Origin: Cyanobacteria bacterium FACHB-471
GTDB taxonomy: Bacteria > Cyanobacteriota > Cyanobacteriia > Elainellales > Elainellaceae
NCBI GenBank assembly: GCA_014695345.1
Contig: JACJOC010000012.1
Span: 124,001-188,000, forward strand
Reading direction: 5' to 3'
Length of the DNA stretch: 64,000 nt
Part shown: positions 33,211 through 41,793 of the stretch, piece after piece
Numbering within the stretch: the stretch's first letter is position 1
Layout of the letters: every line of letters starts with the position of its first letter
Made by a program: the position numbers and the translations under genes
Notes under the pieces: generated by a model
What the model saw: only the letters and a program-made list of their open reading frames with translations
What the model was told of the DNA's origin: nothing
The model's database searches: none

Positions 33211-34402
33211 AAAGTTTTTCTAATGCAAGGAATGACCAGAAATGGCGCGATCGCACCAACACCACTAAGAGGGCAATCGCTCCTAACACCACTGCTGCAA
33301 TCTGATTCACCAGGGATTGCTCAAATCCACCCAGATAGTGAGAGCCCAGTAGAATCGTATGAATAGCAGCCAGAATAAACGCTGGAACGCTGAGCAGATG
33401 GAGCGATCGCCAGTGTTTTCCTAATCGTTTCACCATGCGATCGAAACTGGTGAGGGCTAGTGGCGCAAGCAATGCTAACGATACAATGCCTGCCCAACTG
33501 CCGATTTGATGAGTGGGTAGCAAAAAGGGAATGGCTTGAACGTTCCAGCCCATCGTGAGTGTGTGACCGATGTGAGCCAGCGCCAAAATGAATGCTCCTA
33601 CACCCAGGGCACGACGATAGCGGAGAGGTTGCCCCCAAAGCCGACTAATCGGACGGGCAATCAACGCTAGCATCAGGCAAACCAGAGAAGCGTGCCCGGT
33701 GTAATCGATCATGTCCCCTGTTCGCAGCAGGGTGAGAATGCCAATGGTGAGCGTGAGCCAACCACCCATGCGAAAAAGTTGACTGCGGCGATCGCCACTC
33801 ACGAGTGACCCGACCAGTCCTACACCCAGCATCAGCGGCAACGTTCCTAGCCCAAACGCCAGCATGGTGACACTGCCAATCCAGGGATCGCCTGTCTCTG
33901 CTGCCTTAATCTGTGCCGCGTAGAGGAAACCGCAGGGAATCAGCCCCCAAACGATACCCAACAGTGCCGGAGTCCACCAGTGAGACGAAAGTGATAGTTT
34001 CACCATGCCGCTGCTGAGGCGGTTGTGCCAATTCTTTTGAGTAAGCGGATGTAAAAGTGGCAGACGTGGGACAGACTCCGGGTTGATTTGCGATAGTCCA
34101 AACCAGATTAGCAAGATGCCCGTCAGAATAGCCATACCTTGACGCAAAGCACTATCAACTCCAGCAAACTGCCCACTTGCAATAAGTACGGAACTCAACG
34201 CACCAATGCCTGCTCCCACGAGGGCATAGCTGAGCAACCGACCTAGATTGAGCAATCCATGAAAGCAAATCTGCTGCTGCCAGGATGGTTTTTCCTGTTG
34301 TTGTGACAGGGAAAAGGCGACAGTGATTGGGCCACACATACCTGCACAGTGTCCAAAGCTTCCCAAAAATCCTAGAGTGGCAATTAGCAGCAAATCCAGC
34401 AT
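33185..34402 (-). CDS. UreH-like (TauE/SafE) domain fused to a ferric-reductase-like membrane domain
   Basis: A 405-residue polytopic protein. The first 220 residues match the UreH-like/SafE domain, including the hallmark HCAGMCGP motif in the first span (residues 20-27) that is thought to bind metal. The second half has five or six spans with histidines (HIGHTLTMGW near 268-277, SLHLLSVPAF and AIHTILLGSHYL further on), placed like haem ligands in ferric-reductase-type or MsrQ-like membrane domains. I chose ATG 34402 rather than a TTG six bases upstream. A metal (possibly copper or iron) handling role coupled to electron transfer is an inference. It overlaps the next gene by 26 bases. Confidence 0.78.
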   Translation of the reverse strand: MLDLLLIATLGFLGSFGHCAGMCGPITVAFSLSQQQEKPSWQQQICFHGLLNLGRLLSYALVGAGIGALSSVLIASGQFAGVDSALRQGMAILTGILLIWFGLSQINPESVPRLPLLHPLTQKNWHNRLSSGMVKLSLSSHWWTPALLGIVWGLIPCGFLYAAQIKAAETGDPWIGSVTMLAFGLGTLPLMLGVGLVGSLVSGDRRSQLFRMGGWLTLTIGILTLLRTGDMIDYTGHASLVCLMLALIARPISRLWGQPLRYRRALGVGAFILALAHIGHTLTMGWNVQAIPFLLPTHQIGSWAGIVSLALLAPLALTSFDRMVKRLGKHWRSLHLLSVPAFILAAIHTILLGSHYLGGFEQSLVNQIAAVVLGAIALLVVLVRSRHFWSFLALEKLYVFPSKNQ

Positions 34403-34675
34403 GGTCAATCTAAAGCAACCGTCGATAACTGAAGTCTCTGGATCAAGCTTAGAGTTTGTTGAGCAGCGATCGCCCCTCTCTGAGTAGAGAAGTACCGGGC
34501 GGGCTGCTAAAGATAGTAAGCGTCAACAGGATCGCAGATGACTGTTTCAACACGAACTCCTTGGACTGGAGCGGACGCTTATCATCCTCACCAACTCTTT
34601 GGTGTTCGTCAAAAGACAGGCTGTAAAACTTCCAGGAAACTTGCAGAAGTGGGCGATCGCACAACCAGTTTGCAT

Positions 34676-35413
34676 CTATTCCACCTGATCGGGATCAAGC
34701 CCCATTTCTCTCAGACGTTCTGCTAAACGGTTCGCTCGCTGCCGTTCTTGCTCTGCCCTCTGCCGTTCTTGTTCTGCAACTTCCTGAGCGGTTGGCAAGA
34801 GAGTCCCCTCTGGGGTTGTCCAGCGTAACCAACGGGTGGTGATGCTCTGATAGGTTCCCTCCCACAGGGTGAGGGTGAGTTTAAGCTGTTCGCTAGTTAA
34901 TCGCCCCCAATCATCTGGCTCCATCGATTCGTAGAAGCCGTTGTGAGCCGTGAAGCCAGCCAATTCGGTGGTGAAAGGGTCAAACCAGATATATTCTGGG
35001 ACGCGCAGTTGATCCTGATAAATTTGCTTCTTCTCGACTTTGTCGCGGATGGCAGTGCTTTCTGAGATCAGTTCTATAACTAAATTGGGTGATTTTTCTT
35101 CTTCCCAAACGACCCAGCTTTTGCGCTCTTTTCTGGGAACGCCCAAAACGACAAAGAAATCTGGCCCACGGAAATCTTGATTTCGTGCTTGTTGAAGGCT
35201 GAAGTAGACAAACATATTGCCGCCGACGAAGAAATCTTGGCGGTCAGCCCAATGTAACTCCAGGGATTCGATCAGCAGGCGCATTTGAGCGGCATGGCGA
35301 GGTGTTTCCATTGGAATGCCATCGTCGTAAGGAAGTTCATCTTGGGTCGGAGGGATGGTAACTCCGTAATATTCCAGCTCGCGCCGTCGGGATGATTCGA
35401 TGTCGATGGACAT
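34676..35413 (-). CDS. Uma2 family protein (putative nuclease, DUF820)
   Basis: A 245-residue member of the Uma2/DUF820 family, which is greatly expanded in cyanobacteria and has a PD-(D/E)xK nuclease-like fold. The core segments are GPDFFVVLGVP (Asp), SPNLVIELISEST (Glu) and DKVEKKQIYQ (Lys). The last 40 residues form a glutamate/arginine-rich coiled coil (AEQERQRAEQERQR). The function of most members is unknown. It stands between the membrane module and the cruE-cruH operon on the same strand, with no evidence of cotranscription. Confidence 0.88.
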   Translation of the reverse strand: MSIDIESSRRRELEYYGVTIPPTQDELPYDDGIPMETPRHAAQMRLLIESLELHWADRQDFFVGGNMFVYFSLQQARNQDFRGPDFFVVLGVPRKERKSWVVWEEEKSPNLVIELISESTAIRDKVEKKQIYQDQLRVPEYIWFDPFTTELAGFTAHNGFYESMEPDDWGRLTSEQLKLTLTLWEGTYQSITTRWLRWTTPEGTLLPTAQEVAEQERQRAEQERQRANRLAERLREMGLDPDQVE

Positions 35414-35488
35414 GGTAGCAACTCCGTGTCTGTAGTCTGCGATCTACCTGTGAACCAGGGGCTGAACGGCTAATGATGTAGATCCTAA

Positions 35489-36571
35489 CTACATTGTCCC
35501 TCGTTCTGCCTGGTGTTTGATCAAGCGTTGCACACTGGCGAGAGTTGGGTTGAGTTCGTAGCTGCGGCGTTCGGGGTGATTGAGGTAGGCAACTTGTTCT
35601 TGCTCGATCATCAGCACATCCTGACGCACTAGTCCGTCTAGCAGTTTTTGAGCCGAGCCAAACATCTTGTTTTTGACAAAGCGGCGAAAGCGTTCGGGGA
35701 GTTTGTGCAGACGATGGAAGGCGTTGAGCGAGGTGAAGTGAATCAGGTAAGCCTTGGTGCGGGTTTCGTGGATGGGGCAAAACAGGCAGTAGATTTTGAA
35801 ATCGTTGCCTAGCGCCGATGCCCAATGGGGGTAAACGTAGCTGACGTCGAGCGGTTCGGGGTGGAGCCGCCGCAGTGCCGGAAAAATGAGTTGCGAGACT
35901 GACCAGATTTTGTCGATTTTGTAGTAACTCTGTGCCTGATAGTGAGCATCGACGCGATCGCCCCCTTCCTCTAACCCCTCCAGCTTTGCCTCAGCCCAAG
36001 CCTGATAGTCGTCGTGCAGATGCCCGTGATACATATCCATCAGGTTTTCGATCAGAAAAGAGAAGTGAGCGTTGCACTCAATGATCGAAACGGTGGCAAT
36101 GTAGTTGAGGTGATCCCATTCGGGCAAGCCCATTGGCTGCACAGTAGGCTGCATTTCTCCACTGATAGATTCCTGCAATCCTTGGGTGCTGGGATAGAGC
36201 CAGATGAAACCATCTTGATCCCGCACAGGATAGCGGCGAATTTGGCAGGTAGGTAGCTTCTGGTTGTCTGCCAGGTAAGGGACAGCGGCGCACTGTCCTG
36301 CTGAGTTGAACTGCCAGCCGTGATAGGCGCACTCCAGCCAATCACCAATCACCTTGCCTTCGCTCAGCTTGACGTGACGATGGGGGCAGCGGTCTTCTAA
36401 GGCATGAATCTGACCTGTGCGATCGCGATACAGCACGATATCCTGATGCCAGAGTGTGATCCCCACGGGCTGCGTCTGCACTTCGCTGCTGCGGGCGACG
36501 ACATACCAATGATTGGGGTTGATGCCCAGCCGCCGCACATCTCGATGGGTAGAAGAAACGTCCGTGATCAT
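35489..36571 (-). CDS. cruH: Rieske-type ring-hydroxylating oxygenase, probable CruH
   Basis: A 360-residue Rieske non-haem iron oxygenase. The [2Fe-2S] ligands are in CPHRH and CAYHGW (residues about 62-84), and the mononuclear iron site is in [14 protein letters not shown]. Its start overlaps the stop of the CruE-like gene by 4 bases (ATGA), so the two are translationally coupled. CruH is the enzyme that oxidises the C-18 methyl groups of the aromatic carotenoid renierapurpurin to make synechoxanthin, following CruE. The assignment rests on the pairing and Rieske type, not on a search; a different oxygenase cannot be excluded. Confidence 0.72.
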   Translation of the reverse strand: MITDVSSTHRDVRRLGINPNHWYVVARSSEVQTQPVGITLWHQDIVLYRDRTGQIHALEDRCPHRHVKLSEGKVIGDWLECAYHGWQFNSAGQCAAVPYLADNQKLPTCQIRRYPVRDQDGFIWLYPSTQGLQESISGEMQPTVQPMGLPEWDHLNYIATVSIIECNAHFSFLIENLMDMYHGHLHDDYQAWAEAKLEGLEEGGDRVDAHYQAQSYYKIDKIWSVSQLIFPALRRLHPEPLDVSYVYPHWASALGNDFKIYCLFCPIHETRTKAYLIHFTSLNAFHRLHKLPERFRRFVKNKMFGSAQKLLDGLVRQDVLMIEQEQVAYLNHPERRSYELNPTLASVQRLIKHQAERGTM

Positions 36572-38508
36572 ATCTGCAACATTCCTTGGGGATTTACCGA
36601 GAGCAGCGATCGCCGCTGAAGCCCTTCCCGGTGAAGGATCTCGTTTGCTGCCAGTAGGCCGCTGCTGATTGCCCGTTCCATTAAGCCGCAGGGGAAGGGC
36701 ATCTTGACCCAGTCTCCCGCAAATAGCAGGTTAGCGGCAGAGGTGCTGGTTTCGGGGCGATCGGCGTAGCTGTTGGGCGGGAATCCGGCGAAGTTTTTCT
36801 GATTCACCAGTTCCCGATGCAAAACCGTTGCCTGTTGCAGTTCCGGCACGATTTCGTACAGTTCTTGCTCAAAGGTGGTCAGCAAAGCCTGTTGCGTTGG
36901 GAACTTGGCTTCTTTGTAGCAATAAGCGTGAAGCTCGACAACGCTACCCCCCGTACGTTCTGCCCAATCGATGTAATCTTCCTGGATGCGGTGATAGAGG
37001 GTGATGCTGTCGGTGAGGCTATAGCCCGACAGGGAAGCAAAGTTGCTGTGCTGCCAGGGAAAGTCACGGTCAAACCAGAACCGAGCCACTGCAAATGGGT
37101 CAGCCACCGCTAACTGTTTGACCTGCTGTGCCACCTGAGGATGGGCTTCACCTTCAGAGAGAGAAAACAGATGTTGAACGCCCGGTACGTCTGCCGCAAA
37201 TACATAAAAGTCTGCTTCTACAGTTTCGCTCGGCATTGCTTCAGCGGCGATCGCCACCAACTGCACCTGTTCTTCTTGCCGCTGGATCACCTGAAAGCGG
37301 GGCAAATCGCGCTGGGCGGGACCACGCTGAACTCGTCCCTGTGAGTTATACATTGCGCCATGACAGGGACAGTGAAACGCACCGTCCTCCTCTTCGTGCA
37401 CGGTGCAGCCCTGGTGAGTGCAGCTGAGGGAAACGGCTTCGTTGCTGTTGGCAGCGACCGCATAGACCGCATCGCCCGCGCCAAAGTATTCCAACTGATC
37501 TGTGCTAAGCAGCGGATTGCGCTTTACCCAGAACGGCACCCGACTGCTGCTATTTCCTTGCTGATAGCTGAGGGCTTTTACCTGCCCCTGATCCCAGCGC
37601 ACACCGCTGACGGTGACATCCGTGAGAATGGTGCCGCCACTTTGCTGAATCGACTGGGCGATCGGATCTACCAGGCTTCTGCCCATATCCTGACGAGTGC
37701 CGTTAAATGCCAGCCCTTCTGGATTGCCAAAGAAGTAAAAGTGAAAGAACTGCATTAGCTCTCCCGCACTCATGACATCGGGTGCATTCAGGCTGGACTT
37801 GGCGAAGGGCAGAAAGTAAAGGTCGTACAGCCCTTGAGGAAAGCCTTCTTTCGTCCATTCCGCCACGGACAGATGGTCGAGCCGCTGGAAACTCTTTTGA
37901 GCATTGAATCCAGTAATTTCACGAAACACCTGCCAGTGTTCATACTTGGTTAGGTTTAACCCCCAACTCAGGCGATTGGAAGAAGACACCGCCAGATCAA
38001 CAATATTCCAGGGGAAGGCAGAGTGGCTGGGGCGGAAAACTTCGGGGCGATACTGGCGATCGCGATAAACCACCGAGTAATATTCCAGCGACTTGAAGTT
38101 ATCCGTTGCACCGATCTCCTGAACTAACCCCTTCAAGTTGTAATACTGCGGGAAAAAGCCGTGGAACCCATGCTCCATCATGAGCGTTTGGTCGCCCACC
38201 TGGATTTCCCAACTGGCAACTTTGCCGCCCAGTTGAGCCGATCGCTCTAAGAGCGTGACGGCAAATCCACGCTGGCTAAGTTCATAGGCACAAGCCAAAC
38301 CCGCCAAACCACCCCCCACTACAGCAACACTTTTGGGCTGGTTGAGATAGCGGGGTAAGTCAAGCGTGTCTTGCTGAAAGACGGAAGGCTGGGGTTTGGC
38401 GAGGCGAGAGTAGCCGACCAGTCCTCCTACGGTACCGATTCCGAAAAGCTTGAGTAATGTTCGTCGAGAGACGGATTTCAACAGGGCAGAACCTAACGCT
38501 TCACTCAT
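36568..38508 (-). CDS. cruE: FAD-dependent carotenoid desaturase/methyltransferase with inserted Rieske domain, probable CruE
   Basis: A 646-residue flavoprotein. A twin-arginine-like start ([16 protein letters not shown]) is followed by a FAD-binding motif ([21 protein letters not shown], residues 62-82) and the [10 protein letters not shown] segment typical of phytoene-desaturase relatives. A Rieske domain is inserted in the middle (CTHQGC and CPCHGA). The last 60 residues carry the flavin-binding tail ([20 protein letters not shown]). CruE/CrtU-type enzymes desaturate and migrate methyl groups of beta-carotene to make aromatic rings. The Rieske-inserted form next to a Rieske oxygenase supports CruE. 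The Tat-like start would need experimental proof. Confidence 0.75.
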   Translation of the reverse strand: MSEALGSALLKSVSRRTLLKLFGIGTVGGLVGYSRLAKPQPSVFQQDTLDLPRYLNQPKSVAVVGGGLAGLACAYELSQRGFAVTLLERSAQLGGKVASWEIQVGDQTLMMEHGFHGFFPQYYNLKGLVQEIGATDNFKSLEYYSVVYRDRQYRPEVFRPSHSAFPWNIVDLAVSSSNRLSWGLNLTKYEHWQVFREITGFNAQKSFQRLDHLSVAEWTKEGFPQGLYDLYFLPFAKSSLNAPDVMSAGELMQFFHFYFFGNPEGLAFNGTRQDMGRSLVDPIAQSIQQSGGTILTDVTVSGVRWDQGQVKALSYQQGNSSSRVPFWVKRNPLLSTDQLEYFGAGDAVYAVAANSNEAVSLSCTHQGCTVHEEEDGAFHCPCHGAMYNSQGRVQRGPAQRDLPRFQVIQRQEEQVQLVAIAAEAMPSETVEADFYVFAADVPGVQHLFSLSEGEAHPQVAQQVKQLAVADPFAVARFWFDRDFPWQHSNFASLSGYSLTDSITLYHRIQEDYIDWAERTGGSVVELHAYCYKEAKFPTQQALLTTFEQELYEIVPELQQATVLHRELVNQKNFAGFPPNSYADRPETSTSAANLLFAGDWVKMPFPCGLMERAISSGLLAANEILHREGLQRRSLLSVNPQGMLQI

Positions 38509-38778
38509 TATTTACGAAAACTAAGGCAGGAATGGATGTTTGATGCACTGAGCACTTTAAGACATGAATCATACCAACCCTGGGCGATCGCCCTCTGCTC
38601 TATCCAAACCCTAATAAAAGCCTTATGAAATGAAGGATTCAGCCCTTTCTAGTGAAATCGTTAGCCGATAAAGCTCTTTATCATGTCTCTACATTCGAGA
38701 GAATGCCCGATTTCTTGATCCCCACTGTTCAAGCCTGTTTCTAGCGAGAACGGGACGATCAAGCCCCACCTAAAATTC

Positions 38779-38855
38779 GTAGGATGCGTTAGCGTCAGCG
38801 TAACGCATCAAAGCTTTGACAGACGTGCGTTACAGCTCTGCCCAACGAACCCTAC
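38779..38855. repeat. Dispersed hairpin repeat (GTAGGATGCGTTA type)
   Basis: GATGCGTTA pairs with TAACGCATC in the left half, and the unit ends AACCCTAC as an imperfect complement of the GTAGGATG start. It is related to the copy at 28826-28905. Confidence 0.7.
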
Positions 38856-38858
38856 AGC

Positions 38859-38925
38859 GTTGCGTAATGCTCCTGTGTCTTTCCGCGATGCTCCTGCGTC
38901 TTTGCGCAATGCTCCTGTGTCTTCC
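38859..38925. repeat. 21-bp tandem repeat array
   Basis: ATGCTCCTGTGTCT-type cores start at 38867, 38888 and 38909, spaced exactly 21 bases, with a fourth degenerate unit towards 38946. In one minus-strand frame the unit encodes heptapeptides KTQEHYA, KTQEHRG, KTQEHCA. This is the third 21-bp array in the window, with a sequence unrelated to the others. Confidence 0.8.
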
Positions 38926-38965
38926 CGCATTCCTGCAATGCTGCTGAAACGTGCAGCGCCTTAAA

Positions 38966-39063
38966 TGTAGGTTGTCTCGGAGGCACGTCAAACACAAGTT
39001 GAGGGCACGAGACCCAACACAGTCCTTGCTGCTCTGGATTTCGTGCCCTCAACCTAGCCTACA
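38966..39063. repeat. Inverted-repeat element
   Basis: TTGAGGGCACGA (38999-39010) and TCGTGCCCTCAA (39041-39052) are perfect 12-bp inverted repeats. They are flanked by TGTAGGTTG on the left and CAACCTAGCCTACA on the right. It resembles the TTGGGTTTCG/CAACCCAAC element at 44850. The remaining sequence of the gap 38509-39154 has no gene. Confidence 0.65.
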
Positions 39064-39154
39064 AGTCAACTAACTTGCGTAGTTCCTCTGCTGTAGGGGC
39101 GTGGCAGTGCCAAGCCCCTAACCGGAATACCGCACTTTATTAAATTCAGGCTCC

Positions 39155-39577
39155 TTACTGTTTCGGTTTTGCTGCCTGCGTATCAAAAACCGCGCCAGCG
39201 CCATAGGAATCAATATCCATTGCTTCAGAACCACCTCTGACCAGCAAACTCAGCATTGAGCCAAGCTGAAACCAGATGAGTAGCGCAGTCGGCACCACGA
39301 CGATCGTTGCCAATCCAGCGGCAAACCACCAAACCAGGCTAAATACTGAAAAGCTAGCTGCCATGAAAACCACCAGGCAGACCGTCAAGCCGAAATAAGC
39401 GGCGATCGCATGGGGCGTTGCATAGTTGATTTTGGATTGAGACTGACGGTTTGTATCCCACTGAGCGACCTGATATTCCAGGATGTCTTTGAAAATGAAC
39501 CCAAAGGCGATCGCAAAGAAATTGCTCACCATAATCAGCGTAAACACAGGAGGATTAGTAAAAGGTTCAGGGTTCAT
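39155..39577 (-). CDS. Hypothetical membrane protein (140 aa)
   Basis: A small membrane protein with about four hydrophobic segments (FTLIMVSNFFAIAFGFIF, HAIAAYFGLTVCLVVFMAAS, VWWFAAGLATIVVVPTALLI, GSMLSLLV). A polar loop after the first span is rich in Gln and Asn. The C-terminus is hydrophilic. I do not know the family; it resembles cyanobacterial proteins of unknown function with a DUF-type four-helix plan. It is surrounded by repeats and stands alone. Confidence 0.65.
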   Translation of the reverse strand: MNPEPFTNPPVFTLIMVSNFFAIAFGFIFKDILEYQVAQWDTNRQSQSKINYATPHAIAAYFGLTVCLVVFMAASFSVFSLVWWFAAGLATIVVVPTALLIWFQLGSMLSLLVRGGSEAMDIDSYGAGAVFDTQAAKPKQ

Positions 39578-39696
39578 GATTAGATGCTCCGCAGGAGTGC
39601 TCGTCAGTTAACAAATGTAAAGATAAGTATATAGCAAGTCGTTTGATGCTGAGGTCTTATGACAGTCTGCTCTCTGGCGTGGCGATCGTATAAACC

Positions 39697-39896
39697 CGTA
39701 GGGGCGCGGCATTCGACCCCTATCTCTTGGTTCTGAACCGGACCCCACTCGAATGCAACGCCCGGTTCGGCACAACCATTCCCTTAACGCGTCCAGTTCG
39801 GCACAACCATTCCCTTAATCCGAACCGGGCGTGGCATTCGGGCGAAAAAAGAGGATGGGTGGCGAATAAAGTTTGCCGAATGCTGCGCCCCTACGG
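39697..39896. repeat. Composite hairpin element of the GTAGGGGCG family
   Basis: The outer arms CGTAGGGGCGCGGCATTCG (39697-39715) and CGAATGCTGCGCCCCTACG (39877-39895) pair at 18 of 19 positions. Inside, GTTCGGCACAACCATTCCC starts twice, at 39765 and 39796, 31 bases apart, and CCCGGTTCGG pairs with CCGAACCGGG. It fills most of the 358-base gap before gcvT. The copy at 48973-49042 shares the arms without the inner part. Confidence 0.8.
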
Positions 39897-39935
39897 TCTA
39901 ATTCAGATTAGGCATAGATTTTAGGAACTGGAATT

Positions 39936-41078
39936 GTGACCAATCACTCTGAAGGGATGCAGCCCATTGCCTCTCTGTTTCGCACTCCGCTTTACGAGCT
40001 GTATCGCGAAGCTCAAGCCCGCATTGTCCCTTTCTCTGGATGGGAAATGCCTGTGCAGTACAGCGGCATCTTGCCCGAACATCGGGCTGTGCGTGAGGCA
40101 GCGGGGATGTTTGACATCTCCCACATGGGAAAGTTTGCACTAAACGGCGCAGATGTGATCGACGCGCTTCAGCTACTTGTTCCTTCTGATTTGAGTCGTT
40201 TGCAGCCCGGTGAAGCACAGTACACGGTTTTGCTGAATGCTCAGGCAGGGATTATTGACGATCTGATCGTTTACTACCAGGGAGTAGACGCGAAGGGCGA
40301 TCAGCGGGTGATGCTGATCGCCAACGCAGCTACAACAGTGAAAGACCGTGATTGGCTGCTGGCAAATCTGAGTTCAGACCTCAACTTTCAAGACTTGTCG
40401 CCTACAAAAGTTTTGTTAGCGGTGCAAGGACCAAAGGCAGTTAGCTTACTTCAGACCTGTGTGCAGGAAGATTTATCTCAGGTCAAACGGTTTGGACATC
40501 GGGAAGGCAGTGTTTTGGGACAGCCCGGTTTTTTGGCACGGACGGGCTATACGGGCGAGGATGGCTTTGAGGTGATGGTCGATCCGCAGACGGGGATTGA
40601 TCTGTGGCGATCGCTCCTCAAATCTGGCATCACCCCCTGCGGCTTGGGCGCACGCGACACCCTGAGGCTCGAAGCGGCAATGGCACTCTACGGGCAGGAC
40701 ATTGACGAAACCACCACACCGCTCGAAGCGGGTTTGGGATGGCTGGTTCACCTTGACCGCAAAGGGGACTTCATTGGTCGCAAGGTGCTTGAGGAGCAGA
40801 AGCAATTTGGCGTAGCGCGAAAGCTAGTCGGGCTACAGATGGAAGGGCGAAACATCGCCCGTCACGATTATCCAGTGCTGTTTAACCAGGAAAAGGTTGG
40901 GGTTGTTACCAGCGGTACCGTGTCTCCAACTTTGGGGAAGGCGATCGCCCTTGCCTACGTTCCCACTCACTTAGCTAAGACGGGGCAAGAATTAGACATT
41001 GAGATTCGCCAGAAAGCATATCGGGCGATCGTTGTGAAACGTCCGTTTTATAAGTCGGCAGCAATTCCTACGCTTTGA
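39936..41078 (+). CDS. gcvT: Glycine cleavage system T protein (aminomethyltransferase)
   Basis: The 380-residue T protein transfers the aminomethyl carbon of glycine, held on lipoyl-GcvH, to tetrahydrofolate, releasing ammonia. Family segments are clear: FSGWEMPVQYSGI, GMFDISHMGKF, DDLIVY, ARTGYTGEDGFEV and GLGARDTLRLEAAM. I keep the GTG start at 39936, with AGGA nine bases before it; an ATG at 39957 is also possible. It is the first of the contiguous gcvT-gcvH-gcvP set on the plus strand. In cyanobacteria the system serves photorespiratory glycine. Confidence 0.95.
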   Translation: MTNHSEGMQPIASLFRTPLYELYREAQARIVPFSGWEMPVQYSGILPEHRAVREAAGMFDISHMGKFALNGADVIDALQLLVPSDLSRLQPGEAQYTVLLNAQAGIIDDLIVYYQGVDAKGDQRVMLIANAATTVKDRDWLLANLSSDLNFQDLSPTKVLLAVQGPKAVSLLQTCVQEDLSQVKRFGHREGSVLGQPGFLARTGYTGEDGFEVMVDPQTGIDLWRSLLKSGITPCGLGARDTLRLEAAMALYGQDIDETTTPLEAGLGWLVHLDRKGDFIGRKVLEEQKQFGVARKLVGLQMEGRNIARHDYPVLFNQEKVGVVTSGTVSPTLGKAIALAYVPTHLAKTGQELDIEIRQKAYRAIVVKRPFYKSAAIPTL

Positions 41079-41263
41079 GGGGCGATCGCACCCATTGCTC
41101 TCACCTCTGCTGAAGTTTTTGCTTAGGACACTTGCTTGAGTCACTACAGTTTCAGCAAATCTGAAATCTATGAGCATTTTTGTCAGGCTACTGTAGCTTT
41201 TTCGGCTTTTACGGAATAATTTTGTTTGAGGTATTCCCCTCAAATCTTTATTGGCAACCTGCT

Positions 41264-41653
41264 ATGGCGCTCGAATATCCCGAAGACCTAAAGTATCTCG
41301 ACTCCCATGAGTACGCTCGGCTAAATGGCGACATTGCCACCATTGGCATTACTGCTTTTGCGGTTGATCAGCTTGGCGACATCGTTTTCCTGGAGTTGCC
41401 CGACGTTGGCTCAGCCCTGACCAAAGGAGAAACCTTTGGCACTGTCGAATCTGTGAAAGCGGTAGAAGATTTGAACGTTCCGATCTCAGGCACTGTAATC
41501 GAACGAAATGACCCAATGGTCGAAGCGCCTGAGCAAGTGGCAAAAGATCCTTATGGTGAGGGCTGGCTGCTCAAGGTGAAATTTGAAGATGCCAGTGAGC
41601 TAGACAGCGCTTTGTCTGCCAGCGAATATCAGGCGCAGGTCGAAGGGGAATAG
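41264..41653 (+). CDS. gcvH: Glycine cleavage system H protein
   Basis: A 129-residue lipoyl carrier. Lys65 in [10 protein letters not shown] is the lipoylation site. The order of strands ([29 protein letters not shown]-type core, [19 protein letters not shown]) is that of GcvH. I chose ATG 41264 because the family starts at this point; an in-frame extension upstream to 41180 has a different composition. GcvH carries the aminomethyl intermediate between the P protein and the T protein, both encoded beside it. Confidence 0.95.
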   Translation: MALEYPEDLKYLDSHEYARLNGDIATIGITAFAVDQLGDIVFLELPDVGSALTKGETFGTVESVKAVEDLNVPISGTVIERNDPMVEAPEQVAKDPYGEGWLLKVKFEDASELDSALSASEYQAQVEGE

Positions 41654-41793
41654 TCTGTTTAGCCTGACCAGACCCAGGCAGCTAAGGCAATTATTCTGCT
41701 ATTTATTGCAAAGTATTGCAGAATAGTCAGAAATCTGATCAATTCAGATCCGTTCTGAGCTGTCTTTGTTGTCGTTCCCCCTGCACTGCCTCC

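Noticed and set aside
34538-34726. 62-codon plus-strand frame between the membrane module and Uma2
   Set aside because: It runs into the antisense of the Uma2 3' end and shows no family pattern.
41079-41263. Glycine riboswitch between gcvT and gcvH
   Set aside because: I could not find the tandem aptamer core or a suitable expression platform here or before gcvT.
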